Assembly (NCBI GenBank): GCA_018267625.1
Contig: JAFDYC010000074.1
Coordinates: 1 to 64,000 of the forward strand
Origin: Bacteroidota bacterium
GTDB taxonomy: Bacteria; Bacteroidota; Bacteroidia; Chitinophagales; Chitinophagaceae
Direction of reading: 5' to 3'
Length of the DNA: 64,000 nt
Positions 8,889 to 18,339 of the stretch are shown piece by piece (the stretch's first letter is position 1; each line of letters begins with the position of its first letter). Below the pieces are notes generated by a model that saw nothing but the letters and a program-made list of their open reading frames with translations, made no database searches and was not told the DNA's origin. The position numbers were made by a program, and so were the translations under genes.

Positions 8889-11800
8889 ATGGCTGTTTTA
8901 AGTCGAAGTCTGCTGCTCGGGCCTGAACGCCCGGAGCTTTTACGTGTTGAAACCTTAGCGGATATATTCCGGGCCACAGCGCAAAGAATCCCCGATAAAG
9001 CAGCCATCATTTTTGAAGGAGAATCCCTCAGCTATGCAGCATTGGATGCCTGGAGCGATGGAGTTGCTGCCTTTCTGAATGAAAAAGGAATTGGGCTGGG
9101 CGCACATGTTGGTATCTGGTGGCCGAGAGGATTAGCCCTCCATGCCGCCATCCTGGGCATCGTAAAAAGTGGTGCTGCCTATGTGCCGCTCGACCGCGAG
9201 ATGCCCGCTGACCGTGTGCTGACGGTGATGGAAGAAGTGAAGGCAGATGCCTTGCTGGCAGATACACAAATCATGGCTTGCTGCCCTGTCTATGAATTGC
9301 CCGACCGCAACCAGGCCGCCGGCTATTTCTCGAAAGGAAGGTTCTCAGAAATCAAACTGGACTCGCAGCAAGCCTGGGAGGCACATGCTTATGTGCTTTA
9401 TACCTCGGGCTCCACCGGGAAACCAAAGGGCATCCCTATTTCTCAAAAAAATATCTGCCACCTGGTTCGTTCAGAACAGGCAGTGATTGGTATCCGGGAA
9501 GAAGACAAGGTCTATCAGGGTTTTTCGATTTCTTTCGATATGTGGTGTGAAGAGACCTGGATCTCCTTTTCTGCCGGTGCTACACTCTACGCCGCCGATT
9601 TAGCTACCGCAAAGAGTGTGGATGAACTGGCCGGTGTATTACGCAACTGGGAGGTCACGGTACTTCATGCTGTACCTTCTTTATTGGCCGTGATGGAAGG
9701 AGAACTACCCTTGGTGCGCATCATCAATGCTGGTGGCGAAGCCTGTACCCCACAAGTGCTCAACCGCTGGGCAACCGAAGGGCGTGTCTTTTACAATAGC
9801 TATGGCCCCACGGAGACGACGGTCACCTCCACCATGATTCCGCTGAAGCCCGGTGACCCAATTACGATTGGCGATCCGCTTCCGAATTATAACCTCGCAG
9901 TGATGGATGAAGCGGGAAACATCTTGCCCGCAGGACAACGCGGAGAACTCGTCATTTCCGGCCCCGGCCTCAGCGAAGGCTATGTAAACCGGCCGGTGCT
10001 GACGGCCCAAAAATTTCTATCCAAGCCGCCAGAGCTAGAGGAATTGCCTGGCGACCGTTACTACCGAACCGGTGATGCGGTCGTCATCACGCCCGAAGGA
10101 AAGGTAGATTTTCAGGGGCGCATTGATGACCAGATCAAACTTCGCGGATACCGGATTGAACTGGGGGAAATAGAAGCACAACTCAACATGCTGGCAGGTG
10201 TAGCCTCGGCTGCTGTGGCCGTAAAAAAAGACGGTACAGACCAGGATACGCTCGTAGGCTATGTGGTGATGGACGAAGAGACACACTTCGATGAAGCAGC
10301 CATGCGGGTGGCCCTAGCCAAAGCTTTGCCATCCTACATGGTGCCGGCCCTCATTGCGCCCCTCTTCTCCATGCCCAGGCTCCCAAGCGGCAAGATTGAC
10401 CGGAAATCCTTACCGGTGCCCGATACCCTACTGCTGGTGGACCATAGCGATGACAGCGATGCGCCGATTGACCTCCGTGCATCAGTGCAAGAACGGCTGC
10501 TGCAACTGCTGCGAAAGGTCTTCCCGGGCCGGGAAATTGACGCGGCACAGGATTTCTTCGATGACCTGGGCGGGCACTCGCTGCTGGCCGCCGTAGTGGT
10601 ATCGCGGCTGCGAAAAGAGGCAGGCCTGCCGCAGGTGTCGCTCAAAGACATTTACCTGCATCGCCCCATAGCCAAGCTCGCTTCTTATTGGGAAGAACAT
10701 GCCGCTCCGAAACCAACTCCTGAAGCACGCCCCTTCCGGGCCGTAAGTAAGAAAGCACATGCTTTTTGCACGCTGGCGCAAACAGTATGCCTGCTCTTTA
10801 TCTATGGCATCTTTGCCATGCAGATTTTCCTGCCTTACCTCGGTTACTATTATGTGTTCGATAAGCTCACCGACCACGCTTACTTCGATGCCCACCATAT
10901 TATCTCCTATGCCTACGCAATCGGTACGGCATTAGCCCTTTTTGCCGTCATGCCGATGGCCTTTTCTGCCATCAGCATTTTAGGGAAATGGCTGGTCATC
11001 GGCAGGATGAAGGAAGGCGATTATCCGCTCTGGGGTAGCTATTATTTCCGCTGGTGGCTGGCGAAAAGTTTTGAGCGGCTGACCCCCATGCAGTACCTCG
11101 ACAATACACCGCTCTATCCTGCTTATCTGAGACTCCTCGGTGTGCATGTGGCAGACAGCGCACAGCTCAGCTCAATGAGTATTGGTGCGGAAGACCTGCT
11201 GACAATTGGTGAGGATGTGAGCATCGCTTCAGGGGTCAACATCAACAATGCATGGGTGGAAGATGGCTGGCTCAAATTGCGCCGGGTGCATATTGGCGAC
11301 CATGCTTATATCGGCAGTAGCGCCGTTCTGGCTGGTGGTGCTCAGGTAGAAGAATGGGGCGAACTGGGCGACCTCAGCGCACTGACTGCCGGAGGAAAGA
11401 TCGCACGGGCAGAAGTCTGGGAAGGCAGCCCCGCACGTCACACCTTCACCCGGAAGGAAGAAGAATTGCCTCAGCCGCTTTTTGTAAGCCGGTCAAAGCG
11501 CAGGCGCTACAAGCTCCTGTTTTCCCTCTCCCTGTTCATCTTCCCGGTTTTCATTCTGCTGCCGCTCATCCCTACCATCATCACCCTGCACCAGTTGGAC
11601 AATGCCGCCGACCCGTATGACTTCAGCTATTTAGTCACGACCCCTTCCCTGTCCCTGGCTTATATCCTCATTTTTGCCGGCCTCACCATCCTGCTCACCC
11701 GCTTCCTGCAACGAAACATCAAGCCAGGGGTGTACCCCATCTACAGCCTGTTTTATTTTAAAAAATGGCTCGCTGATCAGTTCCTGGCCCTGTCGTTGAT

Positions 11801-12899
11801 TGTACTGCACCCAATTTATGCTACCGTTTATGTCTCGATGTTTTTCCGCGCCCTGGGTGCCAAGGTGGGCAAGAACAGTGAGATTTCTACGGCAGCCTCC
11901 GTCACCCACCCGTTGCTCGAAATCGGTAGCGGCTCCTTCATTGCAGATGCCGTCACCTTAGGCGAAGCTGACGTCCGCGGCCAGCAACTGATCCTAAAAA
12001 AAACCAGCATCGGTGATGTCTCTTTTGTGGGTAATTCTGCGCTCATTCCGCAAGGCTATTCCCTTCCGGGTCGTGTGCTGGTAGGTGTCTTATCCACTCC
12101 GCCTACACCGGCACAATTAGCCTTGGGCGATGCACATGATTATTTCGGTTCGCCGGCTTTGGCATTGCCCAGACGGCAGGATAGTCAGGCCTTCGATGAC
12201 CGGCTCACCATGCTGCCTACACCGGGTCGTCGGCTGGCACGCAGCTTAGTTGAATTGGTGCGCATCATCCTTCCCGAAACGGTCATCATTTGCATGGCCG
12301 TCATCTTTATCGCCTATGCCCACGACTTCGTAACGAAGACACCCTGGTGGGAAGCTATCCTGGGCATTTCGATGCTTTACATCGTTCTCATCGGCTTGCC
12401 TGCCTTCCTGATAACGGCTGCCCTCAAATGGATATTTGTTGGAAAGTATGAGGCCGCCAATTACCCTATGTGGAGCTGGCCGGTCTGGCGCAGCGAAGCC
12501 ATCACCAGCACCTACGAAACGCTGGCTGTGCCTTTCTTCCTTGAGTTTTTACGCGGCACCGCATGGCTGCCCATGCTCCTGCGACTGATTGGCGTGAAAA
12601 CAGGCAAGAGGGTCTGGATGAATACCACGGACATCACCGAGTATGATATGGTCCACATCGGTGATGAAGCCATGCTCAACGATGATTCCGGTCCACAGAC
12701 GCACCTCTTCGAAGACCGCGTCATGAAAATCGGCCCCGTGAAAATCGGAGCCCGCAGTACGGTTGGCACGCGTAGCATCATCCTTTACGATAGTGAAATC
12801 GGCGAGCGCGTACTTCTGGGCCCCCTGAGCCTGGTGATGAAAGGAGAACGCCTGCCGGAAGAAACCTCCTGGACGGGCAGCCCCGTGCGGAGCTCCTGA
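8889..12899 (+). CDS. Pls/PosA-like single-module NRPS with membrane C-terminus
   Basis: A 1336-residue stand-alone peptide synthetase. An adenylation domain (about 20-510) has A3 YTSGSTGKPKG at 171-181, A5 NSYGPTETT at 303-311, A7 YYRTGD and A8 GRIDDQIKLRGYRIELGEIE, with the A10 lysine in PSGKIDRKSL. A carrier domain (about 530-600) has LGGHSLLA with the phosphopantetheine serine at 564. No condensation or thioesterase domain follows. Instead there are three similar blocks, each with membrane helices and a left-handed beta-helix (hexapeptide-type) segment, near 630-870, 880-1090 and 1095-1336. This layout matches the family of epsilon-poly-L-lysine synthetase (Pls) and PosA, which polymerise one amino acid at the membrane. 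The substrate is unknown: the A4 region reads FDMWCEETW, with acidic residues in the pocket. ATG at 8889 follows a TAAACTTTG box (8833-8841). Confidence 0.9.
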   Translation: MAVLSRSLLLGPERPELLRVETLADIFRATAQRIPDKAAIIFEGESLSYAALDAWSDGVAAFLNEKGIGLGAHVGIWWPRGLALHAAILGIVKSGAAYVPLDREMPADRVLTVMEEVKADALLADTQIMACCPVYELPDRNQAAGYFSKGRFSEIKLDSQQAWEAHAYVLYTSGSTGKPKGIPISQKNICHLVRSEQAVIGIREEDKVYQGFSISFDMWCEETWISFSAGATLYAADLATAKSVDELAGVLRNWEVTVLHAVPSLLAVMEGELPLVRIINAGGEACTPQVLNRWATEGRVFYNSYGPTETTVTSTMIPLKPGDPITIGDPLPNYNLAVMDEAGNILPAGQRGELVISGPGLSEGYVNRPVLTAQKFLSKPPELEELPGDRYYRTGDAVVITPEGKVDFQGRIDDQIKLRGYRIELGEIEAQLNMLAGVASAAVAVKKDGTDQDTLVGYVVMDEETHFDEAAMRVALAKALPSYMVPALIAPLFSMPRLPSGKIDRKSLPVPDTLLLVDHSDDSDAPIDLRASVQERLLQLLRKVFPGREIDAAQDFFDDLGGHSLLAAVVVSRLRKEAGLPQVSLKDIYLHRPIAKLASYWEEHAAPKPTPEARPFRAVSKKAHAFCTLAQTVCLLFIYGIFAMQIFLPYLGYYYVFDKLTDHAYFDAHHIISYAYAIGTALALFAVMPMAFSAISILGKWLVIGRMKEGDYPLWGSYYFRWWLAKSFERLTPMQYLDNTPLYPAYLRLLGVHVADSAQLSSMSIGAEDLLTIGEDVSIASGVNINNAWVEDGWLKLRRVHIGDHAYIGSSAVLAGGAQVEEWGELGDLSALTAGGKIARAEVWEGSPARHTFTRKEEELPQPLFVSRSKRRRYKLLFSLSLFIFPVFILLPLIPTIITLHQLDNAADPYDFSYLVTTPSLSLAYILIFAGLTILLTRFLQRNIKPGVYPIYSLFYFKKWLADQFLALSLIVLHPIYATVYVSMFFRALGAKVGKNSEISTAASVTHPLLEIGSGSFIADAVTLGEADVRGQQLILKKTSIGDVSFVGNSALIPQGYSLPGRVLVGVLSTPPTPAQLALGDAHDYFGSPALALPRRQDSQAFDDRLTMLPTPGRRLARSLVELVRIILPETVIICMAVIFIAYAHDFVTKTPWWEAILGISMLYIVLIGLPAFLITAALKWIFVGKYEAANYPMWSWPVWRSEAITSTYETLAVPFFLEFLRGTAWLPMLLRLIGVKTGKRVWMNTTDITEYDMVHIGDEAMLNDDSGPQTHLFEDRVMKIGPVKIGARSTVGTRSIILYDSEIGERVLLGPLSLVMKGERLPEETSWTGSPVRSS

Positions 12900-13010
12900 G
12901 TCTTTTTTTAGTAGGCTGTAACGAGCGGCATCAGGGTACTCATGCTGGTAAAAAAATATGGCCTCCTTCATCAGCCCAACCCTCCGCTCGAACCCTGGCT
13001 GTTTTTTCTG

Positions 13011-13886
13011 CTACAAGGCTTCCAGAATGCGTTTGCTGGAATATTGGTTTGCATCCAGCCAGGTGATGCTGGCGTCCCGTCGAAACCAGGTGCCTTGTCG
13101 TTTGGCGTAGTTGCGGGTGTGTTGCGCTATTTTTTCGATGGCCTTATCGAGCGTACAGAGTCCGTCGAAATAGTCAAAGAGTTCCGTGTATCCCACGGTC
13201 TGGAGCGGGGGTAAATGCCGGTAGGGCAGTAAGCTGTGGGCTTCTTCTTCCAGGCCGGCAGCCATCATGTGCTCCACGCGTTGGTTGATGCGTGTGTAAA
13301 GCTCTTTTCGGGGAAGGTCTAAGGCGAATTTCAGGATGCGGAAGGGGCGGGACTTTGTTTGTCCGCTGCGGTAGAGTAGGATGCTTTTGCCCGTGCTGCG
13401 CACGAAGCTCAATGCCCGTATCATCCGGGCTGGATTCAGCAAGGCTTCAGCATCGCGGAAGGAAGGGTCTTCTTGTTGGATGCTGCGTTGCAGCCATTCG
13501 AGGCCATACTCCTGATAGTCTGTCTGTACGGAAGCAGCGATGGATGGAACCACGGGAGGCATATCATCGAGGCCCTCGCAGAGTGCCCGGATATAGAGGC
13601 CGGAACCGCCACAGAGGATGGCAAAATGATGCTGCGTGAAAATGGTAGTTAGATAGCCCAGGGCGAGGTGCTCAAACGTAGCGGCGGATTGGATTTCCTG
13701 CACCGGAAAGCAATTCACGAAGTAGTGCTTGACGACGGCCTGTTCCTCTGCAGCAGGCTGTGCGGAGCCGATAGCCATGCCCTGGTAGCATTGCCGGGCA
13801 TCTGCCGAGATGATGGGGCAACCCAATTTTAGCGCCAGTTCCAGTGCCGCTGCCGTCTTTCCGGAAGCCGTAGGCCCGGTAATCAC
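13011..13886 (-). CDS. miaA: tRNA dimethylallyltransferase MiaA
   Basis: Adds a dimethylallyl group to A37 of tRNAs reading UNN codons. The P-loop GPTASGKTAAA sits at the very start, followed by the ISADARQCYQGMAIGSAQP signature (first Asp is the general base), SGLYIRAL near residue 100, and the typical C-terminal TRNYAKRQGTWFRRD. A TGA stop lies 13 codons upstream in frame (13926-13928) and no ATG occurs after it, so translation must begin at a non-standard codon. GTG at 13886 is the best candidate; it gives 291 residues but only three residues before the P-loop. An ATT at 13925 would add the usual short beta-strand (TPTLIVITGP). The upstream pRiA4b-like gene ends 69 bp away on the same strand. 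Confidence 0.93.
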   Translation of the reverse strand: MITGPTASGKTAAALELALKLGCPIISADARQCYQGMAIGSAQPAAEEQAVVKHYFVNCFPVQEIQSAATFEHLALGYLTTIFTQHHFAILCGGSGLYIRALCEGLDDMPPVVPSIAASVQTDYQEYGLEWLQRSIQQEDPSFRDAEALLNPARMIRALSFVRSTGKSILLYRSGQTKSRPFRILKFALDLPRKELYTRINQRVEHMMAAGLEEEAHSLLPYRHLPPLQTVGYTELFDYFDGLCTLDKAIEKIAQHTRNYAKRQGTWFRRDASITWLDANQYSSKRILEAL

Positions 13887-13955
13887 GATGAGCGTAGGCG
13901 TTTGGATGGGATTTGGTTTATTAATTCAGCCCGGAGCACCTGTCTGTTTGTTGCA

Positions 13956-14480
13956 TCAGGGTTCTTCTGATTCGCCTTCAGCACTGAAACCTTCTTCCAG
14001 TTCTTCGGAGCTTAGGTCGTAAGCTTCTTCTTCTTGAATCATTTTTTCAGCGCCCGGGCCGGCAATACCATATTGTGCGGGGCCGATACCTTCTTTGCGT
14101 AGCAGGCGAGGATACGGAACATTAGGGTTTTCGTCTCGTTTGATACCAATCAGCTCCACATGGAAGGTCCATTGCTTGGCCGGGTCATATTCGTAAACAA
14201 ACTTTTGCTCCGGGGTGGCGATGAGAGCCGCCAGCGGAGTCTTGAGCATAGAGAGGGCATCCGCTCCTTTTTTATTGCTCAGCACATCCGAAGAAAACTT
14301 ACGGCCCCGTTCCCAACGGTCGTTGCTTTCGAAGAAGGAAGCGCTGTGCTTTCCATCGAAATCATAAGCTTTTAGGATAGCCTGATGGAAATCGAGCAGG
14401 TTCTGCATAGCCTGCAGCTCGATATCCCGGTACACCAAATCATCTTCTTCCCAGTAAACGCGAAATCGGTAAAGCGACAT
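13956..14480 (-). CDS. Plasmid pRiA4b ORF-3-like family protein
   Basis: A 174-residue soluble protein of the pRiA4b ORF-3 family (also annotated as IS1096 element passenger TnpR family), of unknown biochemical role. Typical parts are the N-terminal YRFRVYWEEDDLVYRDIELQ, then LLDFHQAILKAYDFDGKHSASFF near residues 28-50, a KQWTFHVELIGI strand, and a C-terminal YPRLLRKEGIGPAQYG. The last 35 residues are strongly acidic and probably disordered. In Bacteroidota this gene is chromosomal and nothing mobile is visible around it. A TACCTTTA element (minus strand, 14485-14492) lies 4 bp before the ATG and could be its -7 box. Confidence 0.85.
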   Translation of the reverse strand: MSLYRFRVYWEEDDLVYRDIELQAMQNLLDFHQAILKAYDFDGKHSASFFESNDRWERGRKFSSDVLSNKKGADALSMLKTPLAALIATPEQKFVYEYDPAKQWTFHVELIGIKRDENPNVPYPRLLRKEGIGPAQYGIAGPGAEKMIQEEEAYDLSSEELEEGFSAEGESEEP

Positions 14481-14733
14481 GCGGTAAAGGTAGCTTTGGA
14501 ACGCTGTAGGGCATAAGGGAAAAGCAGTTGGGAGGTCTTAGGATTTTTAGTCAGACAGTAACGGTTATCCTGGCTGCAAATCATTCAAATCGTCATACTC
14601 TTTTGGATGAAGAGGTAAGTTTTGCAGGCATTAATTTTTTAATCGGAAAGCCTGACAGTGTGTAGTGTTTTTAGATGACAGAAGGTTTCAGGATGCCATG
14701 CTGGCGCAGGCTTTGAAGAATGAAGCATTGATT
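14481..14733. other. Intergenic region with clpB promoter candidate
   Basis: 253 bp between two divergent genes. On the plus strand TAAGTTTTG at 14616-14624 resembles the Bacteroidota -7 box with a 3-bp spacer; transcription from there would give a leader of about 100 nt for clpB. No CIRCE-like inverted repeat or clear sigma-32-type site was seen. Confidence 0.35.
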
Positions 14734-17355
14734 ATGAACACAAATAACTTCACCATTAAAGCGCAGGAATGCCTGCAGGCTGCCCAGCAGATTGCCTACA
14801 ACGCCCAGAGCGCCTACATAGATTCCAGCCACTTGCTCAAGGCTCTGCTTGCCGATGATGAGGGCCCTATCTCGTATCTGCTTAAAAAGGTGGACGCAAA
14901 TCCCTCATTCATAGAAAATAAGTTGGATGAAAGCATTGCCCGGGCACCCAAAGTGAGTGGACAAGCCGCCCAGAGCCTCTCTCGTGAGGCAAATAATGCC
15001 TTGCTGCAAGCCGGGGCGGTTCTGAAAGAATTCGGAGATGAGTTCGTTGCGCCAGAGCATATCCTGCTGGGCATCCTTTCCCAAAAGGACGATACGGCCA
15101 AGCTACTAAAAGATGCCGGCGCTACAGAGAAAATGCTGATTGCTGCCATCAAAGAATTGAGGAAAGGAACGACGGTCAACAGCCAAAGTTCAGAACAACA
15201 GTTTCAGACCTTAGAGCGCTACGCGAAAAACTTAAATCAATTAGCCCGCGACAATAAGCTAGACCCGGTCATTGGTCGTGACGAAGAGATACGCAGGACC
15301 TTGCATATCCTCTCCCGCCGCAGCAAAAACAATCCCATACTAGTAGGCGAGCCGGGAGTAGGTAAGACGGCCATCATCGAAGGCCTGGCGCATCGTATCA
15401 TCAACGGAGACGTGCCCGACAACCTCAAGTCGAAAGTGATTTATGCCTTAGACATGGGCCAGCTCATTGCCGGTGCCAAATACAAAGGCGAGTTTGAAGA
15501 ACGCTTAAAAGGTGTGGTGAAAGAGGTTGCAGAAAGCAATGGCGAAATCATCTTGTTCATTGATGAAATCCACACGCTGATAGGTGCTGGTGGAGGAGGT
15601 GAAGGCGCTATGGATGCAGCGAATATTCTAAAACCGGCATTGGCGCGGGGTGAACTCCGGGCTATTGGGGCCACCACACTCAATGAATACCAGAAATACT
15701 TTGAGAAAGACAAGGCCTTAGAGCGTCGTTTCCAAAAGGTGTATGTGGATGAACCCAATATTGAAGACTCAATTTCCATCCTTCGTGGCCTGAAAGACCG
15801 CTACGAAAGCCATCATGGTGTGCGGATTAAAGACGCTGCGATCATTGCAGCCGTAGAGCTTTCCAACCGATACATCACCGACCGGTTCCTGCCCGACAAG
15901 GCTATTGACCTGATTGATGAAAGCGCCGCCAAGTTGAAACTGGAGATGAACTCCATGCCCGAAGAATTGGATGAATTGGAACGCCGCATCCGGCAATTAG
16001 AAATCGAACGGGAAGCGATCAAGCGGGAGCATGACGAAGAGCAACTGAAGCGCCTCAATCTGGACTTGGGCAGCCTGCGGGTTGAACGCGATACGCTCAA
16101 AGCAAGATGGCTGGAAGAAAAAGAACTGGTGGACCAGATCAACCATACGCACAGCAGTATGGAAGCCTTGAAGGCGGAAGCAGAAAAGGCGGAACGGGAA
16201 GGCGACTATGGCAAAGTGGCCGAGATCCGTTACGGCCGCATCAAGGAAGAAGAATCGAAAGCAGCCAAGCTGAATGAACAGCTACACGCATTAGACGGCA
16301 AACGTCATCGCCTGATGAAAGAAGAAGTGGATGCAGAAGACATTGCCGAGAATGTAGCCAAAGCAACAGGCATTCCGGTTCAGCGCATGCTTCAGGGCGA
16401 ACGCGAAAAACTGATGGACCTGGAAGCGGAGCTGCATAAACGAGTCGTTGGCCAGGACGAAGCCATCGGCGTGGTGGCCGATGCCATACGCCGCAACCGT
16501 GCCGGCCTCAACGATCCCCGTCGCCCCATTGGTTCCTTCATTTTTCTGGGCACAACGGGAGTGGGCAAGACAGAGCTCGCAAAGGCACTGGCCGACGTAC
16601 TGTTCGACGATGAGCATATGATGACCCGTATAGACATGAGCGAGTACAGTGAGAAACATGCGGTGAGCCGCTTAGTAGGCGCCCCTCCGGGATATATCGG
16701 TTATGAAGAAGGAGGCCAACTCACAGAAGCAGTGCGTCGGAAACCTTATAGCGTTGTGCTGCTCGATGAGATTGAAAAAGCCCATCCGGACACCTTCAAC
16801 ATCCTGCTCCAGGTACTGGACGACGGCCGCCTGACAGACAACAAAGGCCGGGTGGTGAATTTCAAAAACACCCTCATCATCATGACCTCCAATATGGGTT
16901 CAAACATCATCCAGGAAAACTTTTCCCAGCTCAAGGATAAAGACATGGACACCGTGCTGGATGCCACAAAGGAGCAGGTGATGGAATTGCTGAAACAACT
17001 CTTACGCCCAGAATTTTTAAACCGCGTAGATGATGTGGTTATGTTCCGCCCGCTGACGAAACACGACATCCGCGAGATCATCCGTATCCAACTGCAAGAC
17101 CTGAAAGCCCTACTGGCCCGGCAGAATATAGACCTCGAGTTTTCCGACTATGCGCTGGACTACCTCAAGGAGCGCGGCTACGACCCGCAATACGGTGCCC
17201 GCCCGCTGAAACGAGTTATTCAGAAGGACGTCATCAACCTGCTCTCCCGCAAAATCATCTCTGGTGCGATAGACAAGAGCAAGCCTGTGCTGATTGACGT
17301 GTTTGATGGCATCGTGGTGGTGCGCAATGAAGACCAGACGCCTGAAAAAGCATAG
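14734..17355 (+). CDS. clpB: ATP-dependent chaperone ClpB
   Basis: Hexameric AAA+ disaggregase that works with DnaK to rescue aggregated proteins after stress. It has 873 residues, the normal ClpB size. An N-terminal Clp repeat domain (about 1-150) is followed by AAA-1 with [18 protein letters not shown] and [22 protein letters not shown], then the long ClpB-specific coiled-coil middle domain (about 410-530, rich in Glu/Arg/Lys heptads), and AAA-2 with [14 protein letters not shown] and [12 protein letters not shown]. The C-terminal D2 small domain carries [14 protein letters not shown] at 14734 gives the family's MNxxxFTxKAQE start; the earlier in-frame start adds 23 unrelated residues. A strong terminator follows. 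Confidence 0.97.
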   Translation: MNTNNFTIKAQECLQAAQQIAYNAQSAYIDSSHLLKALLADDEGPISYLLKKVDANPSFIENKLDESIARAPKVSGQAAQSLSREANNALLQAGAVLKEFGDEFVAPEHILLGILSQKDDTAKLLKDAGATEKMLIAAIKELRKGTTVNSQSSEQQFQTLERYAKNLNQLARDNKLDPVIGRDEEIRRTLHILSRRSKNNPILVGEPGVGKTAIIEGLAHRIINGDVPDNLKSKVIYALDMGQLIAGAKYKGEFEERLKGVVKEVAESNGEIILFIDEIHTLIGAGGGGEGAMDAANILKPALARGELRAIGATTLNEYQKYFEKDKALERRFQKVYVDEPNIEDSISILRGLKDRYESHHGVRIKDAAIIAAVELSNRYITDRFLPDKAIDLIDESAAKLKLEMNSMPEELDELERRIRQLEIEREAIKREHDEEQLKRLNLDLGSLRVERDTLKARWLEEKELVDQINHTHSSMEALKAEAEKAEREGDYGKVAEIRYGRIKEEESKAAKLNEQLHALDGKRHRLMKEEVDAEDIAENVAKATGIPVQRMLQGEREKLMDLEAELHKRVVGQDEAIGVVADAIRRNRAGLNDPRRPIGSFIFLGTTGVGKTELAKALADVLFDDEHMMTRIDMSEYSEKHAVSRLVGAPPGYIGYEEGGQLTEAVRRKPYSVVLLDEIEKAHPDTFNILLQVLDDGRLTDNKGRVVNFKNTLIIMTSNMGSNIIQENFSQLKDKDMDTVLDATKEQVMELLKQLLRPEFLNRVDDVVMFRPLTKHDIREIIRIQLQDLKALLARQNIDLEFSDYALDYLKERGYDPQYGARPLKRVIQKDVINLLSRKIISGAIDKSKPVLIDVFDGIVVVRNEDQTPEKA

Positions 17356-17376
17356 CCCCTGAGCCGGCATGAACGA

Positions 17377-17408
17377 CTGCCTCAGAAGAATCTGGGGCAG
17401 TTTTTTTT
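17377..17408 (+). terminator. Intrinsic terminator of clpB
   Basis: A 10-bp stem (CTGCCTCAGA with TCTGGGGCAG, one G-T pair), AGAA tetraloop, then eight T residues, 21 bp after the clpB stop. Confidence 0.9.
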
Positions 17409-17663
17409 AGTCAGCAATAGTGCAGAGCCCAGCATCCGTTGCGTCGCACTCTTCGGCTAGATTGCTCCCTTCGGCAGTTCCCGGAAACAACTGTTCGATA
17501 GTGCACAGGCTCCGAAATGTGCGGCCTTGAAACAAGTCCGGGACAGGCTGCAATGAAGCTGCATTAGGGGCCATCAGCCAGCAACAAAAACTTCCAGCAT
17601 CGAACAGAGCGTTTGACAGGTTGATGCTCCCGAATTCTATTTCGCGCAATCCGGTTCCGGCAC

Positions 17664-18316
17664 TTATTCTTCCCGCTTGCCGGCAAACATCTTTTCTCCG
17701 GCTTCGATGGCCCGTTTCAGGTGATTTTCTTCCGGAGGAATCGGGCAGTTGTAGCCATCCTTATAGGCGCACCAGGGGTTATAGGCCCGGTTGAAATCTA
17801 CCAGGACATGAGCCTGGTGGATGTCCGAGCTACGCAGATCTATGTAGCGCCCCCGCCATAAGTAGTGATGCCATTGGTGGCATCATAGAAGGGGAGGAAG
17901 AGTGCATCGTCTCGGGCGCTATCGCTCTGGGGCGGGAGGATTTGATACAGGGTCAGGCTAAAACTGCCGCCGCGCCAGGAAGCAGGCAGAAAGCTCCAGA
18001 ATCCCTTGTTGGGCGTGCAAAGAATGCGGGCAAAGGCACGCACTCGTTTGGTCTTACCGCTGTGGGTGGCGATGGGCAAGATGGGCTGATGGTTCAGCAG
18101 GCGCACGGAGGCCTTTCGAAAGAGTAGTTTGGGATTGTAGGGGTAGAAGCGAATCCCGCCCGTATCTGCAGCTTTAAGGGGAGCGCGGGCATCAGTCAGG
18201 AATTCTTGCTTGTATTGGCTTTGCCAAAGCTGGAACGAATCCCGGTAGGACTGTGCGCGAACCTGTAGTGAAAGGCAGAGCATACTGAACAACAGGCAGG
18301 GCGTTCTTAAAGTCAT
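17664..18316 (-). pseudogene. DUF1684 family secreted protein, frameshifted
   Basis: The start codes for a signal peptide (MTLRTPCLLFSMLCLSLQVR) and a DUF1684-like body (QLWQSQYKQEF, GGIRFYPYNP, LPFYDATNGITTYGGG). The frame then hits TAG at 17840-17842. In the next frame the expected family ending follows without a gap: GRYIDL, VDFNRAYNPWCAYKDGYNC, PPEENHLKRAIEAGEKMF, stop TAA at 17664-17666. One missing base in the run of five G at about 17850-17854 explains the break; six G would restore a 217-residue protein. The downstream half is intact, so the lesion is recent or a homopolymer sequencing error. DUF1684 has no firm function. The neighbour lysS is upstream on the same strand. Confidence 0.85.
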
Positions 18317-18339
18317 GATAGAATCAAAGGATGAGAGAA

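Noticed and set aside
13956..14480. Mobile element because of the IS1096 TnpR-like family name
   Set aside because: The family name is historical; no inverted repeats, recombinase or duplication here.
17407..17649. Minus-strand open frame of 80 codons
   Set aside because: It lies downstream of the frameshifted DUF1684 gene, no family features, and it overlaps the clpB terminator.
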